From Tetrahymena elliotti 4EA (taxonomy: Eukaryota > Ciliophora > Oligohymenophorea > Hymenostomatida > Tetrahymenidae), in the NCBI GenBank assembly GCA_000231825.2, contig JH720305.1, positions 384,748 through 448,747 on the forward strand: a stretch of 64,000 bases of DNA, read 5' to 3'. A program made the translations under genes and the position numbers. Below are positions 25,501 through 37,935 of the stretch, in pieces. The first letter of the stretch is position 1, and each line of letters starts with the position of its first letter. The notes under the pieces were generated by a model. The model was not told the origin of the DNA. It did not search any database and saw nothing but the letters and a program-made list of their open reading frames with translations.

Positions 25501-27140
25501 TAACCCTAAAATCAATTTATAATTACTTTTTAAAATGAATAATTTTTATTAAATTTACTTTTATTATTTTGAAACAAAGTATTTTTAATTATTTTTTAAT
25601 ATAAATTTAAAAAAGTATTTTTTTTGATGAAAAAATCAATTTCTACCTAAGAGCTATTTTATTTGCCTCCATAAGAAGTGTGTCTTTTAATTTATGAGAT
25701 AGCTATTCTAAAATTTTATGCTAAATATAATAAAAAATTTTATTGAAATGGTTTTAATGATGCTAACTTTACTTCTAATTCACTGTTATTTGCCTTTTCT
25801 TATTTCCAATAATATTCTAAATATTCCCTGACCTAATATTACAAGTCTTTTGATATAGTTTTGTTAGTCATATAGTTATTTATAATTTTCATATTAGCTT
25901 TGATTTCATTATCTAATCTAAAGAATTGTTCAAATATATTTCCAATCGAGTTAACGCTGTATGCAAATTAACCGCATGCTAACATCATATTAACTATACA
26001 TAGTACTTTTTCAGCTACTGATTTAGGAGAAATGTCACCATACCCAACTGTAATCATAGTGACTGTAGAAAAATAATAAGAATAAATATATTAAACATAC
26101 CATTCAGAGCTAGCTATATCAGCTCCATCCATCCATGTATTTTCATTTCCTTATTTTTTTTAAATGAAACCCATAATAAGCCAAGCCAAAGCAGAAATAT
26201 GCAAATTTAACAGTATACTAAATAGCAGCTTTACTAAAGAAATCACATTACTTGTAGTTATACTTAATGGAAACTCATCTTCTATTCTTTTGAAGACCTT
26301 TTCAAATTAAAGGACCTATTTGTTTATGAATTTAAATTAAAATTGTTTATATAAGTAGTTAATTAAATTTATCACTAATTATATTGGTCTGATAAATTGT
26401 AGAAGTAGAATTAATTAAAAATATACTTTATAAAAGATAGACAAAATGACAAACCTATAAAATTGGTAATCTTCTGAAGGATCAGTTTTTACATATATCA
26501 GACAATATATAAAAAGAGGGATATTTGAAACAAGATCATACTTAAAGTCTTCAAGCAAGTAGTTTTTTAGAATTATTGGCCTGTTTGTGACTAACACACC
26601 TTTTAAAAAGCAAGATGTATTTAAGTTGACAAATATTTCTATAATCAAACTTATTGGTATTAAGGTGTAAACAATAACTGAAGGTACAAGTTACATTAAA
26701 TCAATCTGAAATACTAGATGTATAGGGACAATAAATATGATAGAAATACTTAAAATCATCTGACTTATATCCCAAATTAGCTTTATTCTTGATGCTGGAT
26801 TAAATGGAGGAAATAATCTATTTAATTTTTCTAATAAACTTGTCTCTTTTTAATCTACTAAAAATTCTGCTTGGTTCTTTGAATACTACTTTTCTGGTAC
26901 CACTATAGAGAGATCATTAAGCATCTTAAAATTCTCATTTTTTAACTTTTAATAACGTCTTGCAGCGGTTTTATCTACAACATTACCTATCTTTTATTTT
27001 AATTTCATACTCTATAAAGCAGCTTTTAAATCTAGCTTGTTTGGAGTATTTTAGCCACTTTCTATCTATGCATTACTTTAAAATGTTTTAAAATTGATAT
27101 CGCATTAACTTTAGAAATCTTCTTTGTATACACTAGTCAT
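22524..27140 (-). CDS. CNBD K+ channel 3 of the tandem cluster (1274 aa)
   Basis: Exons 27140-26427, 26315-25773, 25720-25647, 25349-24397, 24344-23561 and 23280-22524 sum to 3825 nt. It has the N-terminal KLKQKIGNVVDKTAARRY, S1-S6, filter VGYGDISPKSVAEK and cassette FFGEYSFFTGEPRDINFRS. The knuckle is CQCCDRYDHSLSLC plus PVIHFVP, followed by LEDFVNDYLDEIKAYFRKF, an acidic run of about 20 Asp/Glu, then NYKLFYPQHNISNIIENV and a Gln-rich tail ending HTTNHNND. Unlike channels 1 and 2, the long CNBD-to-tail exon is split by an extra 52-nt intron (24345-24396). Removing it is required to keep the frame, since TGA would otherwise stop translation. Confidence 0.92.
23506..23556. repeat. GAAT tetranucleotide microsatellite in channel 3 intron
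   Basis: An interrupted run of gaat/aatg units with one gatt variant, ending at the splice donor of the penultimate exon. Simple sequence repeat. Confidence 0.85.
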
Positions 27141-29056
27141 GCTCTAACAATTTCTTCTATCTTTATTAACCTATAATTATTTCTATTAAAAAACAAAAAT
27201 TTTTAACTTTAATTTGATAGAAATTGATGTAATTGATAATATGAATTAATACTAAATAATTATTTAATTATCTGATTATTTCATAGGGCAAGATAAATTG
27301 TTTACAAAAGGTGTGCTAGTTTATTTTAAATTTTAAAGACTGCTTTGTATATTAAAATTATTTGCAAGCAATTTTTGTCTCAATTTTCTCAATTTTTTCT
27401 ATTAATTTTTGTGTAATTTTTTTTCATTTTACTTTCATTTTTTCTAAAAACAATAAACTTATTAAATTTATTATGAAACAATATTTTAATTACCCATTTT
27501 TTAAACATACCATACAATAACTAATAAATAGCAAAAATTGATTTTGAGTCTAAAAAATTTTGCTACTTTTTGCAATTAAGAAAATAATTTCAATTTTGAA
27601 ATTTACAATCAGATTTTAACTTCTTTGTGATTTAGGCTATTATTGATACAGTTTAAAAAATTAAATGATTTTAAATATTTGTTTAATGAGAAGAAGTTAT
27701 TGGGCATAAAAAAATTTTATATTTAATATAAAAATAGAAGAGCTTAATATTTGTGAATTTAAATATTTTAATAAATAGAATGTTTTAAATTTAAATTTTG
27801 TCATACTAATTGCTGTTCATTGAATAAAAAAATATTTTGATATCATGCTAATAATATAAATTAATTATACTTCTTTAAGTTCTAAATGACCATCTTTCTA
27901 AATATAGTTAATAAATTATATTAGTTTATAAAAAATTTAAACAATAAAATTAGCAAAAGAGGCTTAGTATTAAATAAAAAATCCAATAACAAAAAGTATA
28001 AGCGAATACATAAAAGGAGCAAAAAGAGAGCCAAATTTATTGCTGATTTAAAAAACGCTCATACTAGAAAGACTTTAGAATTTAAAACAATTTTATATTA
28101 ATAACTAATAAAGATAAATCTTTGGTAATTTACAAAATGTTAAAGATTCCTCTTCCAAGCAGAGTAGCCAAAAAAAAGAAATACTTCTCCATCAAATCTC
28201 TTTTGAATTCTATGACTAATAGCATTACACCTAATATACTTTTTATTTTTAAATTGAGATGTGCTAAATGCAAATAAACTCATTTTTAATTCTAATTTTG
28301 TATTTACATCATGAAAAATGGCATGAAAAAGTCAAAGAATTCCCAAGTATCTAATAATCTAAATACTTATAAAGACACAATCCTCCATAATCCTGCAATA
28401 GCTAAGTAACTAATCTATTTACATTATTCAATAATTAATTTTATTGCTCATGGAATTTAAAAAAGAAAATGATTAATCATCAATACTCAGATGATAAATA
28501 AATAGGTTTTTTAAATTTAAGCAGAGCAAATATTAACTATCTTGATAATCTTTCCAGTTGTGGCAGACATTTAACTTGTATTTCTTTACTTTAAATCCTT
28601 GAAAATTAATTAAATTTGTTTTTGCCTAATATTAATTATTCTATTTTGGAAAGTATTTTTAAATTTGTAATGATGTATTACTAAAATATTAAATACTACT
28701 TGGTATTTATAAATTTACACAAAAAAACAATATCAACTTTTAAACATACTGTAACCTAAAATTTTTTTAATTTTTAATCATACTAATTGCTTCAATTTGT
28801 TGTGAGTTATTATTTCTTTGGCCATTAAATTTAATAGATTTGGGATATGATTTAATTTACATTTCATTTTTCTATCAAAATACCATTAATATTTACACTT
28901 AGAAATTTAATAATTCAATACAATTATAATTTATTAAAAAAAGCTTCTATCTTTAAAGGTTATCCAGCTATCCTATTGTTTTTAATCTTTCAATTTTTAC
29001 ACCATTTTATTTATACTTAAATGCAAAAATAATTAAAAATATTTCTATATTTTTTA
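27141..29056. other. Unresolved region with gene-fragment-like stretches
   Basis: The 5' flank of channel 3 is plain AT-rich DNA to about 27.9 kb. At 27.96-28.57 kb GC content rises and several frames are open. Minus strand: MSLFAFSTSQFKNKKYIR (from about 28296), and MSATTGKIIKIVNICSA from 28570 to a TGA at 28489-28487. Plus strand: overlapping frames from 27886 and 28137. None has convincing splice sites or a recognised family. Around 28.85-28.98 kb the sequence resembles parts of exons 2 and 3 of the small gene at 29.1-29.8 kb. I read the region as mostly decayed duplicate and intergenic DNA. Confidence 0.35.
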
Positions 29057-29093
29057 TCAGTTATTAAAAAAAAGCTTCTATCTCAAGTGGTTA
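28930..29093. repeat. Two diverged copies of a 40-nt element
   Basis: The phrase aaaaagcttctatct...ggttatc(c/t)ag occurs at about 28938-28975 and again at about 29067-29098. The right copy lies in the last exon of the small minus-strand gene. The left copy appears to be a duplicate of that 3' end. Confidence 0.6.
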
Positions 29094-29786
29094 TCTAGTT
29101 ATTCTAATTCTATTATTTTATTATATTAAAGAAAGAAATAAGTATTTATAAAAAAAGTTCTTGTTTAAGAAAAAGTAATTTACCTTAAGTCAGCGCCTAT
29201 AAAGGAGAGGCTATATTTTTTTGAATTTAAGATTAATTTTTAGTTTCTAAAATTTAAGATCGAATGTAGTTGATTGGATTTTTGTCTGTTAAATGTGATT
29301 TACTTTAATAATTTTATAGTGGTTTTGTTTGATTATTATATGTACTAGTTTTACTTTAATTATGCGTATTTGTGCTAATTTTATCATAATTATTTATTAA
29401 ACTGTTGCTTTATTTTAAGCTTAATTTATTTTTTTCATTATTAATTTAATTATTAAGATAGATACTTTTTGATGAAATTTATGAAAAATTAATAGATTTG
29501 ATTTAGGACTTTGTGATTTACCCTCTTTATGTGTTAGTCTACTACTGAAAAACATCAAATATTGTAAGTTTAACATTTGCCTTTTATTTATTTTAATTAA
29601 AAAGATTAAAATTTATCTTATCAAAATAATAATTTTTACCTAAATTATTCCTATTATTTGTTGTGTTTATAAAGAATAATAATTATTTTGCATAGAGTTT
29701 ATACTGTATTAATCATTAAATTTGCATTTAATTCTCTCATCATCACACTCTTATTCATCTCTACAGTTAGATATTACTTTAGTCAT
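29057..29786 (-). CDS. Small Gln/Asn/Ser-rich protein of unknown function (186 aa)
   Basis: Three exons (29786-29640, 29544-29184, 29109-29057) with GT-AG introns of 95 and 74 nt sum to 561 nt and keep frame. The product starts MTKVISNCRDEQECDDER. The middle is low-complexity and polar, rich in Asn, Ser, Gln, Lys and Thr (LSLKQSNSLINNYDKISTN). The end has a short helix-like stretch, ELEQLDNHLRQKLFFNN. No domain, signal peptide or membrane segment is visible. It lies between channel 3 and the pseudokinase gene on the same strand. Splice phases support a real gene, though expression is unproven. Diverged fragments of its exons seem to recur downstream near 28.85-28.98 kb. Confidence 0.5.
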
Positions 29787-30042
29787 TTTTGTTATTGATT
29801 TGTTTAATTATCGAGGATTAAGAATATTTTCATAAAATAATAAACTAGTATCAATATAACAATCAGCAAATTAAAATTTAATTTCTTAATTTTAATAATC
29901 CAAATTATTCGCTTTATTTAACAAAAAAAAATTATTTTATTCTATTAAAATGTCTTAATACATTCAAAAAAAGAATATTATTTAAATTAAATCTAACTCT
30001 GTTGAAAATGTTTATTTTTATGTTTTTAAATACAGTAAATTC

Positions 30043-32010
30043 TCATATATTAATGCCATCCCCATCCAAGATTAAAATCTAATTTTTTGGAATTATAATT
30101 TTGTAAATAATTTTTTGATATTAATTTAGGGAGGCACTTATATCTAATAACTTATGATATTTCTATTTCTTCTAACAAATTGGTTTAGTTTAAAAGAAGA
30201 TTTAATAAAAGTGATGTTTTACCTTCTTCAGGAGAATTCTGAAATACAAAATATAACTCAATATGAATTGGGTTATTTTTCATGGCTCTACTTAGCTTTA
30301 AAGAATCGAATTTCAGAGATACTGCATGATTGAATTCTATTTGAGATTAATGAATATTGAGTGTAGGTTATATGGTGGTTGAGAAAGAAAGAAAAGAAGA
30401 ATCATAACAAAAGTTAAGTACAGCTTAAATAAATAATTGATTGTTTGACCCTTATTCTTATTAAAGATGATGCAAAATATCTTTTTAGTTATTATTGAAT
30501 GTTTGTACTTTTGTAGAATCAAACCATGTTGCTTTCTTTTATTTATTGATATATTTTTCTAGATGAGCAAAATCAAATTAATTTAAATTGATTAAATTGA
30601 TTGATAATTCACAGTTCTTTTCTTCACTTTAAAATTTTTAGAAAGAGCTCATGTAGTTTTTTTTTGTTTCTATTGTTTCTTGATAAGTACTTTGTTGTGA
30701 TATTTAGCTATCATTTTCAATGTCTTTTTACCACCAGTCTTATTTCTCTTATTATAAAACTACTTTCTAGCTATCTCCATTTTATATTTCAACAAATTTG
30801 TTAACTTCTTGGTGGAAGATGAAAGATTCTTCTTGTAAACTCTTTAAGGTAGATCTTATAGAGGGATCAAATTGTAAAGTATTCAAAATGACATATTTTT
30901 CGTACTCAGTTCTACAATTACCTAATATACTATTTATATAAGAAATATTATATAACTCTCCTTTTGCTAAAATAGCTTGATCAATTGCTTTTTATATATC
31001 TTCCTCAATATAAATTATCTCTGATTTATCTGGAATACCAAGTACTTCAAAATATTTTATAGCTTATTGATTAACATTTTCACTCTCAAAAAGTGGTTTA
31101 TCAACTAAAAACAGCTCACAAAAGATACACCCTAGACTCCATATATCTCCTTTCTTTGCCTCTAAATATCTTTAAACATTAATTTGTTAAGTTAATCTAA
31201 TATAAAATCATAACGAAATTTTACAGTTTTTTTTTTGGATTTTCTGCATAGTTGAATTAAAAGAATATTTCAGGAGCCGTGTATTGAGCTTTTTTTTATT
31301 TCATAGATGATTCTTAATAAGAATCTTCAATATTAACATTAAAAGGCTTTAAGTAAACTTTTGATTAATTTTCAATCCAAATAGAAGAAGGATTCAACTG
31401 AGCATACTAAACATCTTTATTTAAAAAAATAATTCAAAAATTGAATTAATTAAACTTTAACATACCTATCTCATGTAAAAATTGAAAACAATTTAATAGG
31501 TTAATAAATATATCTAATTTTATTTTCCTATTTATTCTTTGAAATTTAAGCAAATCAACTAAGCGAACAAAATCTTAATACTAGGTATCCTAAGAAGGTT
31601 CAACAATGTAGAGATAAATATCTTTTTTATAATTTTTTTTGAATATATTATATTACTATTCATTTTAAATTACCTCCATTTTCTAGAGACAAAAAAATAT
31701 CATCAGCAATCACAATGCTATTTTCAAAGCATTTCATTAAAGATAGAAATCTCTTAACAACTAAATCACTTTTAATGTTAAACTCCTGTCTAATAATCTT
31801 AATTTTTCTCTTAGATTATTTTATGCATCCATGTAGAATGTATTTATCTCTATCTAATTTCTCTAATCAACAATTAAAAAGCCAATATAAAGGTTATGTC
31901 AATTTAAAAAAGAAAATACATTGCATTATATCATATTCGTTTAATTGAGCTTCAAAGTTTTTGAAAAATTATGAAAGATTATGTTATCTTATTAAATCTA
32001 CGTCAGCCAT
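30043..32010 (-). CDS. Pseudokinase with long C-terminal extension (557 aa)
   Basis: Exons 32010-31920, 31862-31674, 31621-31466, 31414-31225, 31169-30223 and 30143-30043 sum to 1674 nt. The fold is protein kinase-like: an N-lobe-like segment, DIYLYIVEP at the hinge, FINLLNCFQFLHEI (helix E), then YAQLNPSSIWI where HRDLKPSNI is expected. LKPFNVN stands where the DFG strand belongs, followed by YTAPEIFF (APE motif kept), GDIWSLGCIFCELF (subdomain IX kept) and LGIPDKSEIIYIEED. Catalytic Asp becomes Gln, catalytic Lys becomes Asn, the Mg-binding Asn becomes Ser and DFG becomes PFN, so phosphotransfer is not expected. No clear Gly-rich loop is seen. About 230 residues follow: a polar linker, then a beta-rich stretch (IHIELYFVFQNSPEE...) that could be a C2-like or unknown domain. 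It is probably a scaffold or allosteric regulator. Confidence 0.82.
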
Positions 32011-32063
32011 TTTACTCAAAAAAATACAAAAATTCCTGTCAAAAAGAATATCAGCTAAATTAA

Positions 32064-32106
32064 ATCAATCAATCAATTAATCAGTCAGTCAGTCAATCAA
32101 CTAGCT
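32064..32106. repeat. CAAT/CAGT tetranucleotide microsatellite
   Basis: Runs of atca and gtca units upstream of the pseudokinase start codon. Simple sequence repeat in the presumed promoter region. Confidence 0.8.
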
Positions 32107-32260
32107 AATTTAATTTTTTTTCAAAAATTTTAATTAAAACAAAATAAATTCAATATTTAATTTGTTCTTTACAAAGTATTTTTTTAACAAATAAAAATTC
32201 AAAATATTAATTCTACTTAAAATACTTAGGAAAATTTTAATTATTTATGTTTCTCATTAA

Positions 32261-32987
32261 AGTTTAGAAAGTTTATTCAATTATCAGAAAAAAAGGAATA
32301 TTTGCTTACTTAGAAACACATGTACTTAAAAAGAATACGAGAAGTATCAGCATAAATTGATTAAAATGATTTTTTTGATATTCAATTTTTTTAAAAAACA
32401 AGATAAATCGTTTACTTCAGATTTAAATTAAAATTTTTTATAGAAGCTTAGGACATTTTAAAGTTTTTTAACTTCATTTATTTGGTTTATCATAAGAGTT
32501 TATAAAATCCATTCAAATATCAGAAAAAACAAAATATTTGCTTACTTAGTAAGGCATAGTATGCTTAATAAGAATAAATAGGAGATTAAAAAACTAAAAA
32601 TTGAATTAATTATTAAAAAAAAAAATTAAATGTTTTTTGGCATTGAATTTATTTGAAAAAACAGTGTTTATTTTTGAATAAAAATCTTTCTTCAGACAAA
32701 TTATTTGCTTTATATTTAAATTAAGATTTTTATTGAAGCTTTAGGCCTTAAAGTTTTTCCGTAAATTTAAATATCATTTATTTGGTTTATTGTGCATGTA
32801 TGTTTAGAAAATTCATTCAACTATCATAAAAAACAGGAATATTTGCTTGCTTAGAAAGACACGAATTTAATAAAAATACAAGAAGCAGTTGAAAAAAATT
32901 AAAATTGAATAAAATATTGATGAAAAATGATTAACTATTTTTGTCATTGAATTTTTTATAAAAAATAATATTTATTTTGGATACAAA
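32261..32987. repeat. Tandem copies of the 3' end of channel 4
   Basis: Two segments alternate. Segment A (tttagaaa-ttcattcaa-tatcagaaaaaa...atatttgcttacttag) occurs at about 32263, 32499 and 32803. Segment B (gataaatc-tttgcttcagatttaaattaa...ttttattgaag) occurs at about 32401 and 32697, and a third copy at 32994 is the last coding stretch of channel 4. In reverse complement the extra B copies can still be read like the channel's C terminus (KSQFKSEANDL). The unit is about 240-305 nt and diverged. Confidence 0.8.
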
Positions 32988-35900
32988 TCAGTCAGATAAA
33001 TCATTTGCTTCAGATTTAAATTAAGATTTTTTATTGAAGGTTTAGAGATTTAAATTGTTTTCATCTTGGATACTGTCGACGTAATACTTTGAGAAAATAT
33101 TTCCATAATTTTTAGATCCTACTGGTGATCTGCCTGGAGTTCCTTGTCTTTGGTATTTAGGAAAGAATGAATCCTCTTCATTTTACTATGATTAAAGAGT
33201 AACATTTTAGTTTCTGGTTGTACCACCAAATTAGTTTTAATCTTAGTTTGAAGTCTCCATTGAAGGTATCTTTGAATCTAATTTGTTTTTATAAGGCACA
33301 TAGGAGCTCATTCCTGGTGAGTGTATAATTGAGTTGAAGCTAGTTTCTTACTTTGAAAACTTTCTAAATTTAGGAATATTCACAAGGGTCATCTTTGTCA
33401 TTATTTGTCTTTGTCTTCTTATAATTTTTTGATTTTACAAATCAATGGACTACTGCATCTAATCGTTATTACTCTAATTATTATTTTCTTCATCTTAGAA
33501 TTTTTTGATAAGATTTTATATTTTAGAATTATTTTATGTTTTAGTCCTAAAGCATTATTTATTATAAAATTCAGAGTCTCTTTTAAAATATCTTGTTTGT
33601 AGAATATTTTTTCTTTTCACAAAAGGTGTATTATTGCCAACTGTTTATCCTTTCACAAATTCTTCACTATTTACTTTGGTTAAATTAGATTAATATTTGC
33701 TACTGCTACGATCTCTAAAAGAACTAAAATAATCATTAGCAGCCTCTTAATAATTGACTTACCTTAATGATTCAGAATTTTAAAGATCTTCCATTTTTTC
33801 TAAAATATTTGAATAATTGCCATGAGGGAAATAGTAATCAAACTGAGCCTATACATCAAATCTCTAATCATCAATAATTGTGTTTCTGTTTTCATCTTTG
33901 TTGTTATCTGGATTGATTCCATTTAAAAAGTTCTAAAATTAGGCTGAAAAATTATTATTCTAATCTTAGTTTTAATCTTTACTTAAAAATTTAAAAATAG
34001 ATCTTGGGCTATTTATTTATTGGTATCTAGAATTTTTCTTTTGCTGTAAATATTCAAACAATGCATTTTCTACAGAATTTTAGAAATTCGCCTAATTATT
34101 ACTATTGCTGTTATTGTAATTATTTTGATTTTAAATAAATTTAGATAAAGGACTGTTGAATGGTGAGTTCATGTTTAAATTAGCAACAGACTCTTATATT
34201 TTGAAAGAATTTTCATTAATTTGTTAAAAGTTATTTAAGACTGCATTCTATTTTAAGCTAGCTCTGAAATCACTAATTTAACTTTTACTGAATTCTTGTT
34301 AGCTTTGAATTATAGAGAGACCATTTTTAAACTTGTCATTATTCATATTATTTTTGCTATTCGAATTACACTATTTGAAATTCTAAATCTTTGATGAAAT
34401 GCTTTGAGTATTAGCTAATTCTTTTCCTACTTCATCATTATCATCTTCACTGTCTAAGATTAGAGGATAATTACTCACTTATTTATTATCTTTGTTTTAA
34501 CTTTTCTATTTTTTCAGTTATTTAAAAATGGAAATCTCCTCATTCTATGGACTTACAGAAGCACTACTTTAGTGATCACTTAGTTAATTATTAAACTAAG
34601 CACTCTTCAAATTATTATTTTCATCTGAATTTATTGTTAAATCGCTTTAGTTCATTAAATCATAATACCAATCAAGCTCAAGTAAACCTTAATTTTAGTT
34701 TTCAAAAAATTAAAGTGCTTTCCTTTTCACAAAATTATTTTAAAGTAAGCTCTGATATTTAAATTTTCTTCTTCTTCTCTATATTAAAAATTTTAATTAT
34801 TTATTTTGCCAAATCTATTCATATGACGCAATTTAAAGTTATCAATTATTTTTGAGTCACTTCATTAAATTATTAAAATTAAGTTTTTTTCATTATTCCA
34901 TATCTTTGAATCTTTACAATAAACAAATCACCTTTCATAAACTTTTTAAATTTGTTATTTTTTAAAGTCAGTAAATTTTTATGATGATTATTTTCAGAAA
35001 TACTCTCAAATTAAAACTTTTATCTTTGAAAATTAAATTTGAATAGCAAGCAATCCATTTATTCATTTAGAAATAAAATATCAAAATTAAAATTTAAAAA
35101 ACAATTTTGATGGAAATTAAAATTTAAAATTTGAAGAGAATTATTTGTCTTTAAATTGAAAATAAAAATAAATTTTGGGTCTTCAAACCAATTGCTGTTT
35201 AATAATTTTTGAAATTTAGATGCAAATAGTATGTATTAATTGTTTGAAACTTAAGAATTCTATTCAAATTTAACCAATTTTTTAATTAATAAAAACCTTT
35301 GAAATTAGAAATATGATTATTATGAAAAAATTAATCAGTTTACAAATTCTTTTTTTCTGATCTGAGGAGCTGAAGTAAGATATCTGGAAATGATCTTTTG
35401 TTTATCAGGAGAATAGTGAACCCATTAACAGTTTTCTAGAAAATGATAGGCAAAACAAGAAGGACACTTTTTTTATATAACTTCTAGTTCATTATAAAAA
35501 TATAATTTATCTCGAATGTAACAAAAAATTTCATAGTCTTCTTTGTGATCTTTCAGTAAATTTAAGAAATCCTCCCTGGTTATTTGATATAAAAGAGAGA
35601 TAAGTAAGATTATTTTTTAAGAAATTCAAAATACCTTCTGATGTAAAGCAGTTTAGCAAAATCACGACTTCTTGCAGTGATTTTTCTATTAAATCCTGTG
35701 AAAAAATTTAACTCTCCAAAGTGTTCACCATCTTCATAAGATCTAATTACCTTTATTTTGGATTAATTTCTATTGTCTTAGTATTTAGATTCAGCCATAT
35801 CAATAACTTCATCTACAGATCCTTTTTCTATGAAATAAATGCAGCAGTCATCATTTTCATTTTCTTAAAAAATTTATTCTTCAGGTGTAGATCTCTTTTC

Positions 35901-37513
35901 TTTAATCAGAGGCACCATTTTTTATATAAATTCTTAAGAAAAGTGGTTACTAAAAATTGGTGAGTTCGTAACAAGTTTATTTGCTTCAAATTTTAAGGAT
36001 TCTCTTAGGAAATCTGACAATGAATTAATGATTTATGTTTCCATTTAAGAATTATTTTGGCTTTACTCTTTTAAGTAATACTCTACATATTGTCTAATTT
36101 AATATTGTAAATCTGAATTGATGTTCTTTGTGTTCATATAATTTGTTATAACGTAGATATTTTCTTTTATTTCAGTCTCTGTTTTGAATACATCCTAAAC
36201 AATAACACCAATTTGATTCAAACTATAACCAAATTATCCACAAGCTATAATCATTGTAACAATAGCTAAGATAAGCTCAGGTGGTGTTTTTGGTGTAATA
36301 TCTCCATAGCCCACTGTGATCATAGTTACAGTAGAGAAATAATAAGCATATAAATACTAATTCTAATTAAATTTTTAAAACTATTAGCTATTTATTGAAT
36401 TAAAAAATCAATTTTTTACCAACCAATATTGGTTTTGCACTTTAGCTGCATCTAGCCAGGTGATTCTATCTGGATTAATCTTTTTTTCTTCAATTGCCAT
36501 CACTAGCCATATGCAAGAAAAGATATGCGAGACAAAAATAATGCTGAAGACAACTTTAAAAAGACTGATAATATTTCTTGTTGATCTGATCATATGAAAG
36601 TTTTCTTCAAATCTGTGCATAATTATTTAGAATTTTTGCAGTCTAATAAAAAAAAGAAGCAAGATTGAACTGGGAAAGTAGTTTTTATATTCTGCAAAAA
36701 AATTGTAAGATAATGAGTAGACAAAGAAAGGTACTATTGATACTAAATCCTTAAATAAATGATTTTTATAGTAGAATTTTGAAATGAGGATTCTATCTTT
36801 AACTTCTACACCTTTATCAAAAAATGCTGTGTTTAAATTGATTAAAATATCCAGCAAAATAATGACCTAATATTTAATAAAACGAAATCAATTCAAATTA
36901 GTTATTATATAATATTCGAATTTCTTTACTGCAAGAGAATATATAAGCGTTTTAGGCATTAAGTAAATAAATTCTATTTGAAAAGTCACATGAATAGGAA
37001 TAAAAAAAAAGAGTATCAAGTAGGATATAATCTAAAATATATCCCACACATCTTTGATTATATGTGAAGAAGGAATGACAGGAGCATATTCAAGAATATT
37101 GTTTAATAGCCTTACTATAGTATTTTACTTATTCTTTTCTTGTTCTCTATTGTTTATAATAATGTTACTGTTTGATAATATATCTTCTGAGTGGTTGTTG
37201 TTTTCCTGTTTGTATAAACATATTATATATAATCTTAATCATCATTATAATTGTAATTCAATCATGCAGAAATCATAAATAATAAATTTACTTTTTTATT
37301 TTAATTCTTTTTAAATATTAAGGATTTGTCATTTATTAAGAGAAAATGCTAATCTTTCATATATCTGTATCTCGTGGATGGAGCCAGCATCTTGAATTTT
37401 CTAGCTACTTCTTTTAGCTTTAATGTTTTAAAAAATTCTCTCATTCCTGATGTTTTTTTCTCAGGAACATAATCCTAATTATTTAAATGATTTAATGTGG
37501 ACTATCCTTTCAT
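32988..37513 (-). CDS. CNBD K+ channel 4, divergent member (1231 aa)
   Basis: Exons 37513-37292, 37205-36930, 36866-36420, 36362-35635, 35575-35344 and 34778-32988 sum to 3696 nt. An in-frame TGA upstream fixes the start. It shares the cluster's plan: a basic N-terminal helix (FKTLKLKEVARKF), S1 with FFFIPIHVTFQIEF, filter VGYGDITPKTPPEL, and CNBD cassette HFGELNFFTGFNRKITARS. A knuckle variant CPSCFAYHFLENC (C-X2-C-X3-H-X4-C) is followed by WVHYSPDK. The tail is long and Asn/Gln/Ser-rich with FDYYFPHGNYSNILEKMED. Its S4 keeps IRLQKF and HRFEENF and is also charge-poor. It lacks the two introns that channels 1-3 have between S6 and the CNBD, and instead has one inside the CNBD after LLYIRR. 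It is an older paralogue, separated from the others by two unrelated genes. Confidence 0.9.
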
Positions 37514-37935
37514 GAATCCTTTCTTATTCTAGAATGAGAAATGGCTTCTTCAATTTAAAAAGCAAACAAAAAGTAGTTACTTTTCCTAACTAAAAATAGT
37601 TTTTACAAAAAATCTAATAAATTATTTCTTTGCTTTCTTATGAAAAATAATTAAATTAGGACTTATTTATTTATTTGTTTCTACTTTTTTACAAATAAAA
37701 ATAAACACAAATATATCAAAAATTTCTTTTAACAAAACAGTCAGTCAGTCCTATGATTATAAAAATAATTGAAATATTATTACATCTGTAAAAGCTAATT
37801 ATTTCATGCTTACTTATCTCTCCAAACAATCAATCTCTCATTGTATTTAAAGCAAATAGTTATTATTAATTGTATTCTTTTTTACCTTAAAAAACAATAA
37901 TTATAATCTATCTTTTATCAAAAACTAAAAAACTT
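37514..37935. other. Intergenic 5' flank of channel 4
   Basis: About 420 nt of AT-rich DNA between the start of channel 4 and the left edge of the duplicated MAPEG block. No feature is seen. Confidence 0.5.

Noticed and set aside
27886..28472. Two overlapping plus-strand ATG frames (27886-28206 and 28137-28472), one very Lys/Arg-rich
   Set aside because: They overlap in different frames, lack recognisable domains and compete with equally plausible minus-strand frames; coding status cannot be decided.
31061..31169. Active Ser/Thr kinase annotation based on DIWSLGCIF
   Set aside because: The catalytic HRD and DFG positions are replaced in the same protein, so it is annotated as a pseudokinase.
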